From: Rufibacter roseolus
Lineage (GTDB): Bacteria > Bacteroidota > Bacteroidia > Cytophagales > Hymenobacteraceae
NCBI RefSeq assembly: GCF_017916365.1
Contig: NZ_JAFMSU010000003.1
Span: 496,001-560,000, forward strand
Length of the DNA: 64,000 nt
Reading direction: 5' to 3'
Shown: positions 56,682-64,000 of the stretch, one piece after another
Position numbering within the stretch: position 1 is the stretch's first letter
How the letters are laid out: every line of letters starts with the position of its first letter
The notes under the pieces: generated by a model
What the model was told of the DNA's origin: nothing
What the model saw: only the letters and a program-made list of their open reading frames with translations
The model's database searches: none
Program-made: the position numbers and the translations under genes

Positions 56682-58589
56682 CTAGATGGATCTTCCCAGA
56701 TTAGAGAGATTCCTGGCCAGGATAACTAGGTCAGTATAAGGCGTATAGTCTTTGGCGTAGACTACCTCCATTTGTCGGGCCGCCGCCGGACTAATGCGCC
56801 GGTTAGAGACTTTGTCTACCGGCGAGAGAATGGCGGGCTTAGACTCCGGCGTGGCGGTGGCTTTAAGTCCCACCCACTGGTAAAGGCCCACCAGGTTTCC
56901 GAGGCAATTTTTCAGAAACTGCCTTTTCCCTTTGATGCGCCAGATCAAAAACGGCGACAGCATCAGCAGCACCGCGCTCACAAGTGAATTCAAAACCACT
57001 TTGTTCCGGCGGTGGTATGGGTTGAGCAGGTTCACCTCAATGTGCAGGGCGTAATAGTCGCCGCGGGCGTTCTTTGACGAGGACCCGATGATGTAAGTGC
57101 TGTTCTCAGGCAGGATCTTGAACTCCACGGCGCTGTTATGGATCTGCACCATCCATTCAATGATCTGGGATACGGCCAGGTCCTTGCCGCAGAAAATGAG
57201 CTCGTTGATTTTATAAATCTCAATTACCTCCTTTATCTGCCTGAGGTCTGCCGGGGTATGCTGCGGCTCCAGGTGTGCCAAGGGTTTCTGGGCGCCGGCC
57301 TGCCGCAGCAGCACCGAGGCCCTTTTCACCTCCCGACTACTGCCCACCACCGCAATGCGCTTGGCCTTGGGCTCCCCGAACCGCCAGTGCCCGTAAGATT
57401 TAAAATGCCAGATAAGGCGCCAGAGCGTCATACCCACCAAACCCACCAACACGGCCACCAAGAGGTGCTTCTTGTTCGTCTCGCCTACAATGGACACGAT
57501 GCTGGAGAAAGCCATGAGCAGGATACTACCCCACAGCATGCCGCTGACCAGCCGGTAAAGCCGGCCCGGTTTGTCATAGGCCCCACTGAAGAAAGCACTG
57601 CCCAGCCAGACGGCCAGGTATGCGCCCCACATGGGCGTAAAACCCAAGGGCAGAGGATCAGGCACTACTTTCTCGCCCACCACCGCGCCAATGGCCAGAC
57701 AAAGCCCATCCAGCAGAAGCGGCGTTACCCGCTGAAAAGCCCTGACCAGAATAGCAATGGCCGCCCGTAGGTAAATGGCCAACCGAATAAGGAATGAGTA
57801 TAGTCTGGCCTGCCGGCCGCTAAAATGCTTCTCCGCGAAGACCATCATGGCCCGGTAGAACATGAACACGTAGTTCACGCTCGTTTTGCGGGTGCTCTCG
57901 CCTTTGTAGTGGATGATGCGGGTCTCGGGGAAGTACACCACGTCGTAGCCGCCTTCCTTGATGCGGTAAGAAAGGTCTATGTCCTCGCCGTACATGAAGA
58001 AGTCCTCATCCAAAAGGCCTACTTTCTCCAGGGCTTGGGCGCGTATGAACATGAAAGCCCCCGCCAGGATATCGATTTTATGCACCTGATCTGGGTGCAG
58101 GTGGCCCAGATGGTAGCGGTTGAACACCGAGGAAGTAGGGAACATGGCCGCCAGCCCGAAGACCTTGGAAAAAGCCACCCAAGGCGTGGGAAGGCCGCGT
58201 TTAGACTCGGGCAGGAACAGCCCGGCCCCGTCCATCATCTTCACCCCCAGGGCCCCGGCTTTGGGGTGCTCTTCCATGAACTTGAAGCACTTGCAGAAGG
58301 TGTCTTCTTCCACCACCGTGTCTGGGTTGAGCAGTAGCACATACTTGCCCTGGGCCTGCCGGATGGCCTGGTTATTGGCTTTGGAAAAACCCAGGTTCTC
58401 TTTGTTGGCCAGAAGAATGACCTCGGGGAAGCGCCGCTGCACCATCTCCACCGATCCGTCCACGGAGTTGTTGTCTACTACAAACACCTCTACCTGCAGC
58501 CCCCGCACCGCCTTTCTCACAGAAAGCAGGCATTGCTCCAGGAAATAGCTGACGTTGTAATTGACAATAATGACGGAAAGGTCTTTCAA
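56682..58589 (-). CDS. GT2 glycosyltransferase fused to a membrane Rossmann module
   Basis: A 635-residue fusion starting at TTG 58589. Residues 1-240 are a family-2 glycosyltransferase (LSVIIVNYNVSYFLEQCL, VFVVDNNSVDGSV, LLLNPDTVVEEDTF, DEDFFMYGEDIDLSYRI), rhamnosyl- or galactosyltransferase-like. Then come several membrane helices (about 265-400), a nucleotide-binding-like Rossmann part (RIAVVGSSREVKRASVLLRQ, about 408-500), and another hydrophobic segment (LVSAVLLMLSPFLIW). The second half resembles the N-terminal part of polyprenyl-phosphate glycosylphosphotransferases (WbaP/WcaJ type) but lacks their catalytic domain. It likely acts in surface polysaccharide assembly. Confidence 0.85.
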   Translation of the reverse strand: MKDLSVIIVNYNVSYFLEQCLLSVRKAVRGLQVEVFVVDNNSVDGSVEMVQRRFPEVILLANKENLGFSKANNQAIRQAQGKYVLLLNPDTVVEEDTFCKCFKFMEEHPKAGALGVKMMDGAGLFLPESKRGLPTPWVAFSKVFGLAAMFPTSSVFNRYHLGHLHPDQVHKIDILAGAFMFIRAQALEKVGLLDEDFFMYGEDIDLSYRIKEGGYDVVYFPETRIIHYKGESTRKTSVNYVFMFYRAMMVFAEKHFSGRQARLYSFLIRLAIYLRAAIAILVRAFQRVTPLLLDGLCLAIGAVVGEKVVPDPLPLGFTPMWGAYLAVWLGSAFFSGAYDKPGRLYRLVSGMLWGSILLMAFSSIVSIVGETNKKHLLVAVLVGLVGMTLWRLIWHFKSYGHWRFGEPKAKRIAVVGSSREVKRASVLLRQAGAQKPLAHLEPQHTPADLRQIKEVIEIYKINELIFCGKDLAVSQIIEWMVQIHNSAVEFKILPENSTYIIGSSSKNARGDYYALHIEVNLLNPYHRRNKVVLNSLVSAVLLMLSPFLIWRIKGKRQFLKNCLGNLVGLYQWVGLKATATPESKPAILSPVDKVSNRRISPAAARQMEVVYAKDYTPYTDLVILARNLSNLGRSI

Positions 58590-58652
58590 GCAGCGAACGT
58601 TGGGTCGTAGTGGATGTGGCCGGTAATGCTTCTGTAAGTTCAGAAAATTCTA

Positions 58653-58660
58653 CAAACATA
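58653..58660 (-). promoter_or_regulatory. Putative -7 box of the GT2 fusion gene
   Basis: On the minus strand TATGTTTG fits TAnnTTTG, about 60 bases before the TTG start and directly downstream of the recR terminator. Confidence 0.5.
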
Positions 58661-58665
58661 AAAAA

Positions 58666-58687
58666 AGCAGGAACATATGTTCCTGCT
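58666..58687 (-). terminator. Terminator of clpS-recR
   Basis: Perfect 22-base palindrome with arms AGCAGGAACAT / ATGTTCCTGCT; the minus strand continues with a T run. It lies 46 bases past recR. Confidence 0.85.
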
Positions 58688-58696
58688 CTGGAAGCC

Positions 58697-58733
58697 ATTT
58701 CTGGCCTGTTTTCTTTAAAATAAGCCTAAAACC
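58697..58733 (+). repeat. PIP copy 34
   Basis: Left arm ATTTCTGGCCTGTTTTC, centre TT, right arm TAAAATAAGCCTAAAACC. It ends on the last base of the recR stop, in + polarity beside a minus-strand gene. Confidence 0.8.
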
Positions 58734-59341
58734 TAGATCTGGCTGTAAGCGGTACGGTCCAAAATGCTTCGGCCCAGGGTAATCTCATCGGTGTACTCCA
58801 GTTCGCCGCCCACCGGCACGCCCCTGGCGATGCTGCTGATGCGAGCCGGGTAGTCTTTCAGTTTGCGGGTAAGATAGAAAGCGGTAGTATCACCTTCCAT
58901 GGTGGGGCTCAGGGCCAGGATGATCTCTTTCACCCCGGAGTTTGGCAAACGCTCCACCAGTGACTGGATGTGCAGGTCTGACGGGCCCACGCCTTCCAGC
59001 GGGGAGATCACGCCACCCAGCACGTGGTACACGCCTTTGTACTGCGACGTATTCTCAATGGCAATCACATCACGCATGTCGCTCACCACGCAGAGCAGGG
59101 CACGGTCGCGGAGCGGATTGGAACAGATACTGCATACTTCCACGTCTGAGATGTTGTGGCAGGTTTTGCAGTACCTAATGCCGGTGCGCATGCGTACCAG
59201 CGCCTCAGAAAGTTGTTTGGTATCTTCGGTCTCGGCTTTGAGCAGGTGCAGCACCAGGCGCAAGGCGGTTTTCTTGCCTACGCCGGGTAACTTGGCCAAC
59301 TCCTCTACCGCATTCTCAATCAGCTTTGAAGGAAAATTCAT
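58733..59341 (-). CDS. recR: Recombination mediator RecR
   Basis: Works with RecO (and RecF) to load RecA on gapped DNA. 202 residues, the family's length. Helix-hairpin-helix LAKLPGVGKKTALRLVLHLL at about 16-35, zinc finger C58-x2-C61-x8-C70-x2-C73 (CKTCHNISDVEVCSIC), Toprim domain (LLCVVSDMRDVIAIE ... ALSPTMEGDTTAFYL), and the C-terminal LARGVPVGGELEYTDEITL-type end (ARGVPVGGELEY). It starts 16 bases after clpS stops, so the two are an operon. Confidence 0.95.
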   Translation of the reverse strand: MNFPSKLIENAVEELAKLPGVGKKTALRLVLHLLKAETEDTKQLSEALVRMRTGIRYCKTCHNISDVEVCSICSNPLRDRALLCVVSDMRDVIAIENTSQYKGVYHVLGGVISPLEGVGPSDLHIQSLVERLPNSGVKEIILALSPTMEGDTTAFYLTRKLKDYPARISSIARGVPVGGELEYTDEITLGRSILDRTAYSQI

Positions 59342-59357
59342 CCAGTTAATTCAGGGG

Positions 59358-59639
59358 TTAAACGATATCCGCTGAGATACCCCGGTCATGGATGGCAGTG
59401 CACATGATTTCCAACTCGGTGAAAGTGCCCAGTTTCACGGTACACTTCCCTTTGTAATGAATCAGCATGGTACATTGCTCGGCCTGTTCCTGTGTGTGGC
59501 GGCAGACCTGCACCAGTGTATTGATCACGTGCTCAAACGTATTCACGTCATCGTTGTACACCACCAGCTCGCGCATATCGGTGGTTTCCTCCAACAACAG
59601 CACGTCTTCCTGCTCCAGAATTTCAGTTAGAATGTCCAT
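59358..59639 (-). CDS. clpS: ClpS adaptor of the ClpAP/ClpCP protease
   Basis: N-end-rule adaptor that hands N-degron substrates to ClpA or ClpC. 93 residues. LVVYNDDVNTFEHVINTLVQVC is the ClpS signature (N-D-D-x-x-T-F), followed by AEQCTMLIHYKGKCTVKLG. The N-terminal extension (LTEILEQEDVLLLEETTDMRE) is the flexible part that docks in the Clp chaperone. It is first in the clpS-recR operon; a -7 box lies only 4 bases before its ATG. Confidence 0.93.
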   Translation of the reverse strand: MDILTEILEQEDVLLLEETTDMRELVVYNDDVNTFEHVINTLVQVCRHTQEQAEQCTMLIHYKGKCTVKLGTFTELEIMCTAIHDRGISADIV

Positions 59640-59643
59640 AACG

Positions 59644-59651
59644 CAAAATTA
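59644..59651 (-). promoter_or_regulatory. Putative -7 box right before clpS
   Basis: On the minus strand TAATTTTG fits TAnnTTTG and ends 4 bases before ATG 59639, the same spacing as at hemE. A leaderless mRNA is likely if the box is real. Confidence 0.55.
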
Positions 59652-59753
59652 AGCAATTAACATGAGTTTAGGAAGCTCTACCTGTTTGGGTCTCAGCAAA
59701 AGTAAAACAGTTAAAAAACACCTCTTGTTCCGATAAATAAGGTAGTTTAGCCT

Positions 59754-59761
59754 TATTTTTG
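59754..59761 (+). promoter_or_regulatory. Putative -7 box of the dipeptidyl peptidase gene
   Basis: TATTTTTG fits TAnnTTTG, about 80 bases before ATG 59841. No good -33 element at normal spacing. Confidence 0.45.
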
Positions 59762-59800
59762 ATAGAAAAACTGTCTTGTAAAGCCGTTGCACAGACGGCT

Positions 59801-59837
59801 GTTTAACGGCTGTTTTTCATCTTTCAACCCCAAAACC
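59801..59837 (+). repeat. PIP copy 35
   Basis: Left arm GTTTAACGGCTGTTTTTC, right arm TTTCAACCCCAAAACC. It forms the end of the leader, 3 bases before ATG 59841. Confidence 0.6.
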
Positions 59838-59840
59838 AAC

Positions 59841-62000
59841 ATGTACAGACAACCCCTTCAGCTGATAGTGTTTCTATGGCTATCACTTATGGCTTCTTTT
59901 ACGGCAACGGCCCAGCAGAAGCTGCTGACCATGGAAGATGCCTTCATGAATTCCAGCCTCTCGCCCGCCAACCTGCGCAGACTCAACTGGGTGCCCGGCA
60001 CCAATGACTACAGCTACGTGAGCGACAAAATGGACCAGCTCATGCGCGGTTCGGTGCGGGAAAACGCCCGTCCGGTTCTTTCGCTCGCTGACCTTAACGC
60101 CGCCCTGGAAAAAGCCGGCACCGGCAAAGTCGCTAACGTAAACGGCCTGGAGTGGCTTAACGCCAACGAGGTGGTTCTAAAGCAAAACGGCACGGTGTTC
60201 CGGTACAACCCGCAGACCAAAGCCGGACAGGTGTTCTACAGACTGGATGCCGCCGCCGAGAACCCCGACTTCGCCCCTAACCACCAGCGCGTGGCCTATA
60301 CCAAAGCGCAGAACCTGTTCATCTCTCAGCCCGGCAAAGAGAACCAGCAGATCACCCAGGAAAATAACCCTGCCATTATGAACGGACAGGCGGCGCACCG
60401 CTCAGAGTTCGGGATTAGTAAAGGAACGTTCTGGAGCCCCAGCGGCAACAGCCTGGCCTTCTACCGCATGGACCAGACTATGGTCACTGATTATCCGCTG
60501 GTAGACATCAGCGCCGTGCCGGCCAAACTGAACAACATCAAATACCCCATGGCTGGTGGCAAGAGCCACCACGTGACGGTGGGCGTGTACAACGTGGCCT
60601 CTGGCAAGACGGTTTTCCTGAAGACCGGCGAGCCCGCCGAGCAGTACCTCACCAACCTGACCTGGAGCCCAGACGAGAAATCCATCTACCTGGCAGTGGT
60701 GAACCGCGCCCAGAACCACATGTGGCTGAACCAGTACGATGCCGCCACCGGGGCTTTTGTAAAAACCTTGTTTGAGGAGCAGAACGAGAAATGGGTTGAG
60801 CCAGAGCACCCCATGTACTTCGTGCCCAACCACCCAGATCAGTTTGTCTGGATCAGCGAGCGCGACGGCTTTGACCACCTGTACCTGTACAGCACCAACG
60901 GCAAGCTCATCCGGCAACTGACCAAAGGCGACTGGGTAGTCACGGATTTGGTGGGTTTTGATAAAAACGGCCGCGAAGCGTACTACACCTCCACCGCCGA
61001 GAGCCCGCTGGAGCGCCATTTCTACGCCGCCGAGCTCAGCACCGGCCGCACCGGCAGACTCACCCAGGGCAGCGGCGTGCACAACATCACCTTCAGCCCA
61101 ACCGGCCAGTTCTTCATTGACAACTACAGCAGCCCGGCCACGCCGCGCACCATCCGCATTCTGGACACCGATGCCGGCAAAATCACCAAAACGCTGCTGG
61201 TAGCCCCTAACCCGTTGGAAGGTTACGCACTGGGCGAGACCACCGTTTTCCCCATCAAAGCCGAGGACGGCACCACCGATCTGTTCTGCCGCATGATCAC
61301 GCCACCCAACTTCGATGAGAAGAAAAAATACCCGGTGGTGGTCTACGTGTACGGCGGTCCGCACGCGCAGATGATCACCAACGGCTGGCTGGGCGGTTCC
61401 AACCTCTGGATGCAGCTCATGGCCCAGAAAGGCTACATCGTGTTCACCCTGGACAACCGCGGCTCCGCCGACAGGGGCCGCGCCTTTGAGCAGGCCATCT
61501 TCCGGCAGGTAGGCGTACCCGAGGTGAGCGACCAGATGCAAGGTGTGGCTTACCTCAAGGGCCTGCCCTATGTAGATGCCAATCGCTTGGGCGTGCACGG
61601 CTGGAGCTACGGCGGTTTCATGACCACCTCGCTCATGCTAAAGAAACCCGGTGTCTTCAAAGTGGGCGTGGCCGGCGGCCCCGTGATTGACTGGCGCCTC
61701 TACGAGGTCATGTACACCGAGCGCTACATGGACACGCCCCAGGAAAACCCACAGGGCTTTGAGCAGGCCAACCTCCTCAACCAGGTGAAGAACCTCAAAG
61801 GCAAACTGCTCATGATTCACGGCACCGTTGACGATGTGGTGGTATGGCAACACAGCCAATCCTTCCTGAAAAAAGCCGTGGACGAAGGCGTGCTGCTGGA
61901 TTACTTTGTGTACCCTGGCCACCCGCACAACGTGGGCGGCAAAGACCGCGTGCACCTCTACAAGAAGGTGACTGAGTACTTTGACGAGCATCTGAAGTAA
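59841..62000 (+). CDS. Secreted S9B dipeptidyl peptidase IV-like
   Basis: A serine peptidase removing N-terminal dipeptides, usually X-Pro, in the periplasm or outside. 719 residues from ATG 59841, whose signal peptide is MYRQPLQLIVFLWLSLMASF with cleavage near ATA; an upstream extension to 59787 is rejected. A beta-propeller (about 60-470) covers an alpha/beta-hydrolase domain with S589 in GWSYGGF, D664 in HGTVDDVV and H696 (or H694) in GHPHNVGG. The Glu pair that anchors the substrate amine may be WVEPEHP or ISERDGFDH. Three genes of peptide or envelope function follow on the same strand. Confidence 0.92.
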   Translation: MYRQPLQLIVFLWLSLMASFTATAQQKLLTMEDAFMNSSLSPANLRRLNWVPGTNDYSYVSDKMDQLMRGSVRENARPVLSLADLNAALEKAGTGKVANVNGLEWLNANEVVLKQNGTVFRYNPQTKAGQVFYRLDAAAENPDFAPNHQRVAYTKAQNLFISQPGKENQQITQENNPAIMNGQAAHRSEFGISKGTFWSPSGNSLAFYRMDQTMVTDYPLVDISAVPAKLNNIKYPMAGGKSHHVTVGVYNVASGKTVFLKTGEPAEQYLTNLTWSPDEKSIYLAVVNRAQNHMWLNQYDAATGAFVKTLFEEQNEKWVEPEHPMYFVPNHPDQFVWISERDGFDHLYLYSTNGKLIRQLTKGDWVVTDLVGFDKNGREAYYTSTAESPLERHFYAAELSTGRTGRLTQGSGVHNITFSPTGQFFIDNYSSPATPRTIRILDTDAGKITKTLLVAPNPLEGYALGETTVFPIKAEDGTTDLFCRMITPPNFDEKKKYPVVVYVYGGPHAQMITNGWLGGSNLWMQLMAQKGYIVFTLDNRGSADRGRAFEQAIFRQVGVPEVSDQMQGVAYLKGLPYVDANRLGVHGWSYGGFMTTSLMLKKPGVFKVGVAGGPVIDWRLYEVMYTERYMDTPQENPQGFEQANLLNQVKNLKGKLLMIHGTVDDVVVWQHSQSFLKKAVDEGVLLDYFVYPGHPHNVGGKDRVHLYKKVTEYFDEHLK

Positions 62001-62008
62001 GAACGATT

Positions 62009-62040
62009 ATCACTTGTTTTGCAGAAAACAGGCCAGAATC
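62009..62040 (+). repeat. PIP copy 36
   Basis: Left arm ATCACTTGTTTTGC, right arm AGAAAACAGGCCAGAATC. It lies 8 bases past the peptidase stop and abuts its terminator. Confidence 0.7.
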
Positions 62041-62075
62041 AGAAAGGGCGCCTCCATCACAGAGGCGCCCTTTCT
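62041..62075 (+). terminator. Terminator of the dipeptidyl peptidase gene
   Basis: 14-bp perfect stem AGAAAGGGCGCCTC / GAGGCGCCCTTTCT with a 7-base loop. Confidence 0.88.
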
Positions 62076-62092
62076 GTTAACCCGGCAATGTC

Positions 62093-62100
62093 TATCTTTG
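62093..62100 (+). promoter_or_regulatory. Putative -7 box of the SIMPL gene
   Basis: TATCTTTG fits TAnnTTTG and ends 23 bases before ATG 62124. It rules out the longer frame from 62019, which crosses both terminator and promoter. Confidence 0.6.
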
Positions 62101-62123
62101 AAAGCACTACGCTTACCGCCTCT

Positions 62124-62825
62124 ATGAAAAAACTTCTAATCGCCTTCTTTCTTCTGCTGTCTACAGCTGGGTACACTCAAATTATTTCACCTGAGAACCG
62201 AATCGTAGTGCTTGGTGCAGCCTCCGTGGAAGCCCCTGCAGACCGGGTTACTTTTCATATCAACCTTTCCACCATAGATACTTTTAGCCTGGACAAGGTG
62301 TATGAACAACATAAATTGTTAGAAGCAAAAGTGTTCAAGATACTGAACGACTTTCATGTGCCCGCTCAAAAAGTAAAGTATACTCTTTTCTCAGTAGTAA
62401 GACACCCCTCTGTTTACGGTCCAGCAAATGGAAACGAGGTTTTGATTTTTGAGGGAATGCAAGAAGTCACTTTTACCATTGACTCCATCAAAGATTACCC
62501 CAGCATCCAGGAAAATTTAATCAGGGCAGGAGTTAACAACTTTAACAGCAGTTTCTCTTCATCCAAGGAGGAAGCTATGAAAAAAGAAGTACTAGCCAAA
62601 GCCGTAGCCGTAGCAAAAGAGAAAGCAGATATTCTTGCATCCGCCGCTGACAGAAAGGTGAAGCGAATTGTAAAGGTTGCCGAAGCCGATGAATCAGACC
62701 CTACTTTCAGTAATTACCTGGGTGATGGCGTAACTGCATCGGCTCCAGCAGAGGCTTCTTTAATAGATATTTCGCAGAATGTTTCTGTGGCTATAACCGT
62801 GAAAGTGGTATTTGAGTTAAAATAG
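62124..62825 (+). CDS. SIMPL-domain (DUF541) exported protein
   Basis: A 233-residue exported protein. Signal peptide MKKLLIAFFLLLSTAGYTQ, then IVVLGAASVEAPADRVTFHINL, the opening of the SIMPL/DUF541 domain, repeated strands, a helix EEAMKKEVLAKAVAVAKEKADILA, and KVVFELK at the end. Family members (BP26 of Brucella, YggE) form oligomers in the periplasm or outer membrane and are linked to oxidative stress and signalling, without a known reaction. The protein is slightly atypical in an inserted VVRHPSVYGPANGNE loop. A weak CTTACACC/GGTGTAAG hairpin follows at 62847-62875. Confidence 0.88.
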   Translation: MKKLLIAFFLLLSTAGYTQIISPENRIVVLGAASVEAPADRVTFHINLSTIDTFSLDKVYEQHKLLEAKVFKILNDFHVPAQKVKYTLFSVVRHPSVYGPANGNEVLIFEGMQEVTFTIDSIKDYPSIQENLIRAGVNNFNSSFSSSKEEAMKKEVLAKAVAVAKEKADILASAADRKVKRIVKVAEADESDPTFSNYLGDGVTASAPAEASLIDISQNVSVAITVKVVFELK

Positions 62826-62948
62826 CTGTTGAAGAAATACTCCTTTCTTACACCCAGCTTCATTTCAGGTGTAAGCCATTCGTTAGCTTTATCTAAAGGT
62901 ACTGCGTCAAACCGTTATACATTAAACACCCAAACAACAACTCTTTAC

Positions 62949-64000
62949 ATGCTTCAACGATTTCATTTTGGGGCTATTCCGCTCAGTTTAGGTCTTTTCT
63001 CCGCTTGCCAATCCACCAGTCCTCAGAATACGGCTGCTGTCAACAATACTACTTCCGCTACAACGGAGGCATCGGTTGTGCGTGAAGTGCGGGTGACGGA
63101 AGACAGCTATCGTACCTATGTGACTGCGCTGGCGTCTAATGCCATGGAGGGCCGCAAACCGTTCTCCAACGGCGAGAAGAAAACCCTCGCTTACCTGGAG
63201 GGGGAAGCCAAGGCGCTGGGCTTGGAACCAGGTAATGGTAACAGCTACCTGCAGGAAGTGCCCATGGTGGAAATCACCTCCTCCCCTGCCCAGACCATGA
63301 CCGTGAAAGGCAAAAAGTCCATGACGTTGAAAGGGCTGGATGAGTACGTGATCTGGGCCAGACGCACCGAGGAAAATGTTTCCATCAAAGACAGCGAGCT
63401 GGTGTTTGCCGGTTTCGGGATTGTGGCGCCGGAATATAATTGGAACGACTACGCCGGGCTTAACGTGAAAGACAAAGTAGTGGTGGTGCTGGTGAGTGAT
63501 CCGGGGTTCTACTCTTCTGACACCACCTTCTTCAAAGGCCGCACCATGACGTATTATGGCCGCTGGACCTACAAACTGGAGGAAGCCGCCCGCCAGGGAG
63601 CCAAAGGCTGCCTCATTGTGCACGCCACCGAGCCCGCCGGCTACGGCTTCAAAGTGGTGCAGAACAACTGGAACACCTCTAAGTTCTACCTCGATCCTAA
63701 AGGCAAGGACTCGTACCGCTGCGCCATGGAAGGCTGGATTACCACGCCCGTGGCTGAGAAACTGTTCGCCGCGGCCGGCAAGAACTTCCAGGCAGAACTG
63801 CAGCGGGCCGCCAAACCTGGCTTCAAAGGAAACGCACTGGGCCTTACCATGAGCACTTCCCTGAAAGCCAAAGTGCGGTATGACAAATCTTACAACTTCA
63901 TCGCGAAGATCAGCGGCAGCAAACGGCCCGAGGAAGCGATTGTGTACTCGGCGCACTGGGATCACCTGGGCATCGGGAAGAAAAACGAGCAGAACGACAG
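62949..64000 (+). CDS. M28-family metallopeptidase lipoprotein, incomplete at window end
   Basis: Open from ATG 62949 to the last base without a stop, so about 350 residues are visible and the C-terminus lies outside. Signal peptide MLQRFHFGAIPLSLGLFSAC with C20 as lipidation site, a Ser/Thr-rich linker, then a PA (protease-associated) domain region (FAGFGIVAPEYNWNDYAGLN, KVVVVLVSDPGF, GAKGCLIVHATEP). Close to the end comes YSAHWDHLGIG, the first two zinc ligands (H and D) of M28 aminopeptidases. The remaining ligands are cut off. Likely releases amino acids from peptides at the cell surface. Confidence 0.88.
   Translation, partial: MLQRFHFGAIPLSLGLFSACQSTSPQNTAAVNNTTSATTEASVVREVRVTEDSYRTYVTALASNAMEGRKPFSNGEKKTLAYLEGEAKALGLEPGNGNSYLQEVPMVEITSSPAQTMTVKGKKSMTLKGLDEYVIWARRTEENVSIKDSELVFAGFGIVAPEYNWNDYAGLNVKDKVVVVLVSDPGFYSSDTTFFKGRTMTYYGRWTYKLEEAARQGAKGCLIVHATEPAGYGFKVVQNNWNTSKFYLDPKGKDSYRCAMEGWITTPVAEKLFAAAGKNFQAELQRAAKPGFKGNALGLTMSTSLKAKVRYDKSYNFIAKISGSKRPEEAIVYSAHWDHLGIGKKNEQND

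Noticed and set aside
60402-61598. 398-codon minus-strand frame opposite the dipeptidyl peptidase
   Set aside because: Antisense shadow of strong codon bias in the real gene; no start signals.
62988-63965. 325-codon minus-strand frame at the window end
   Set aside because: Antisense to the M28 peptidase gene, whose plus-strand frame has a lipobox, PA domain and zinc ligands.

Overview
The window looks like ordinary chromosome from a member of the Bacteroidota, most likely order Cytophagales near Hymenobacteraceae (Rufibacter, Nibribacter or Pontibacter-like); the taxon is inferred. The clues are large TonB-dependent receptors with carboxypeptidase-regulatory N-termini, many lipoproteins, methylmalonyl-CoA epimerase, a SIMPL protein, a secreted S9 dipeptidyl peptidase, and promoters with the Bacteroidota -7 box TAnnTTTG a short distance before start codons. 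I see no rRNA, tRNA, CRISPR array, prophage or insertion sequence.

Layout. 0-3.3 kb: methylmalonyl-CoA epimerase, then an iscS-iscU-(unknown)-iscA iron-sulfur operon. 3.3-6.9 kb: a repeat island, a lipoprotein, a glycine-zipper protein and an AT-rich membrane acyltransferase. 7-18.3 kb: SbcC, a secreted nuclease, ammonium transporter, second glycine-zipper protein, TonB-type receptor, dihydrolipoyl dehydrogenase. 18.6-25.9 kb: secreted alpha-galactosidase, Tat-exported oxidoreductase, stress-type SDR, a small-molecule kinase gene broken by an in-frame TAG, MFS exporter. 26-32.3 kb: a heme/iron uptake locus (ATPase, permease, binding lipoprotein, outer-membrane receptor, possible accessory protein). 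32.5-46.4 kb: histidine phosphatases, NUDIX, TPR lipoprotein, FabG, a VWA membrane protein, an RluE-like pseudouridine synthase, DnaK, an exonuclease, an AraC regulator with a membrane protein. 46.4-53.7 kb: a PQQ-type sugar dehydrogenase with a cytochrome c lipoprotein, TMEM220-like protein, purK-purE-GNAT, a degenerate receiver, MarC, HemE. 54-64 kb: heptose-phosphate kinase, aminotransferase, a GT2-Rossmann fusion, clpS-recR, dipeptidyl peptidase, SIMPL protein, and an M28 peptidase cut by the window end.

The strongest unexplained signal is not a gene. About thirty diverged copies of a roughly 37-bp imperfect palindrome (left arm like TTTWRGSCYRTTTTC, a few bases, right arm like AAAACAGSCCYAAAACG) occupy most intergenic gaps. 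As far as I can read by eye, every copy has the same polarity on the + strand whatever the direction of the neighbouring genes. I call it PIP (polar intergenic palindrome) here. Several copies at gene ends have grown into long perfect hairpins that probably act as terminators. Four other dispersed repeat families share the same gaps.

All functional calls rest on reading motifs and recalled family features; no database search was run. Residue numbers are counted from the start codon chosen in each entry.
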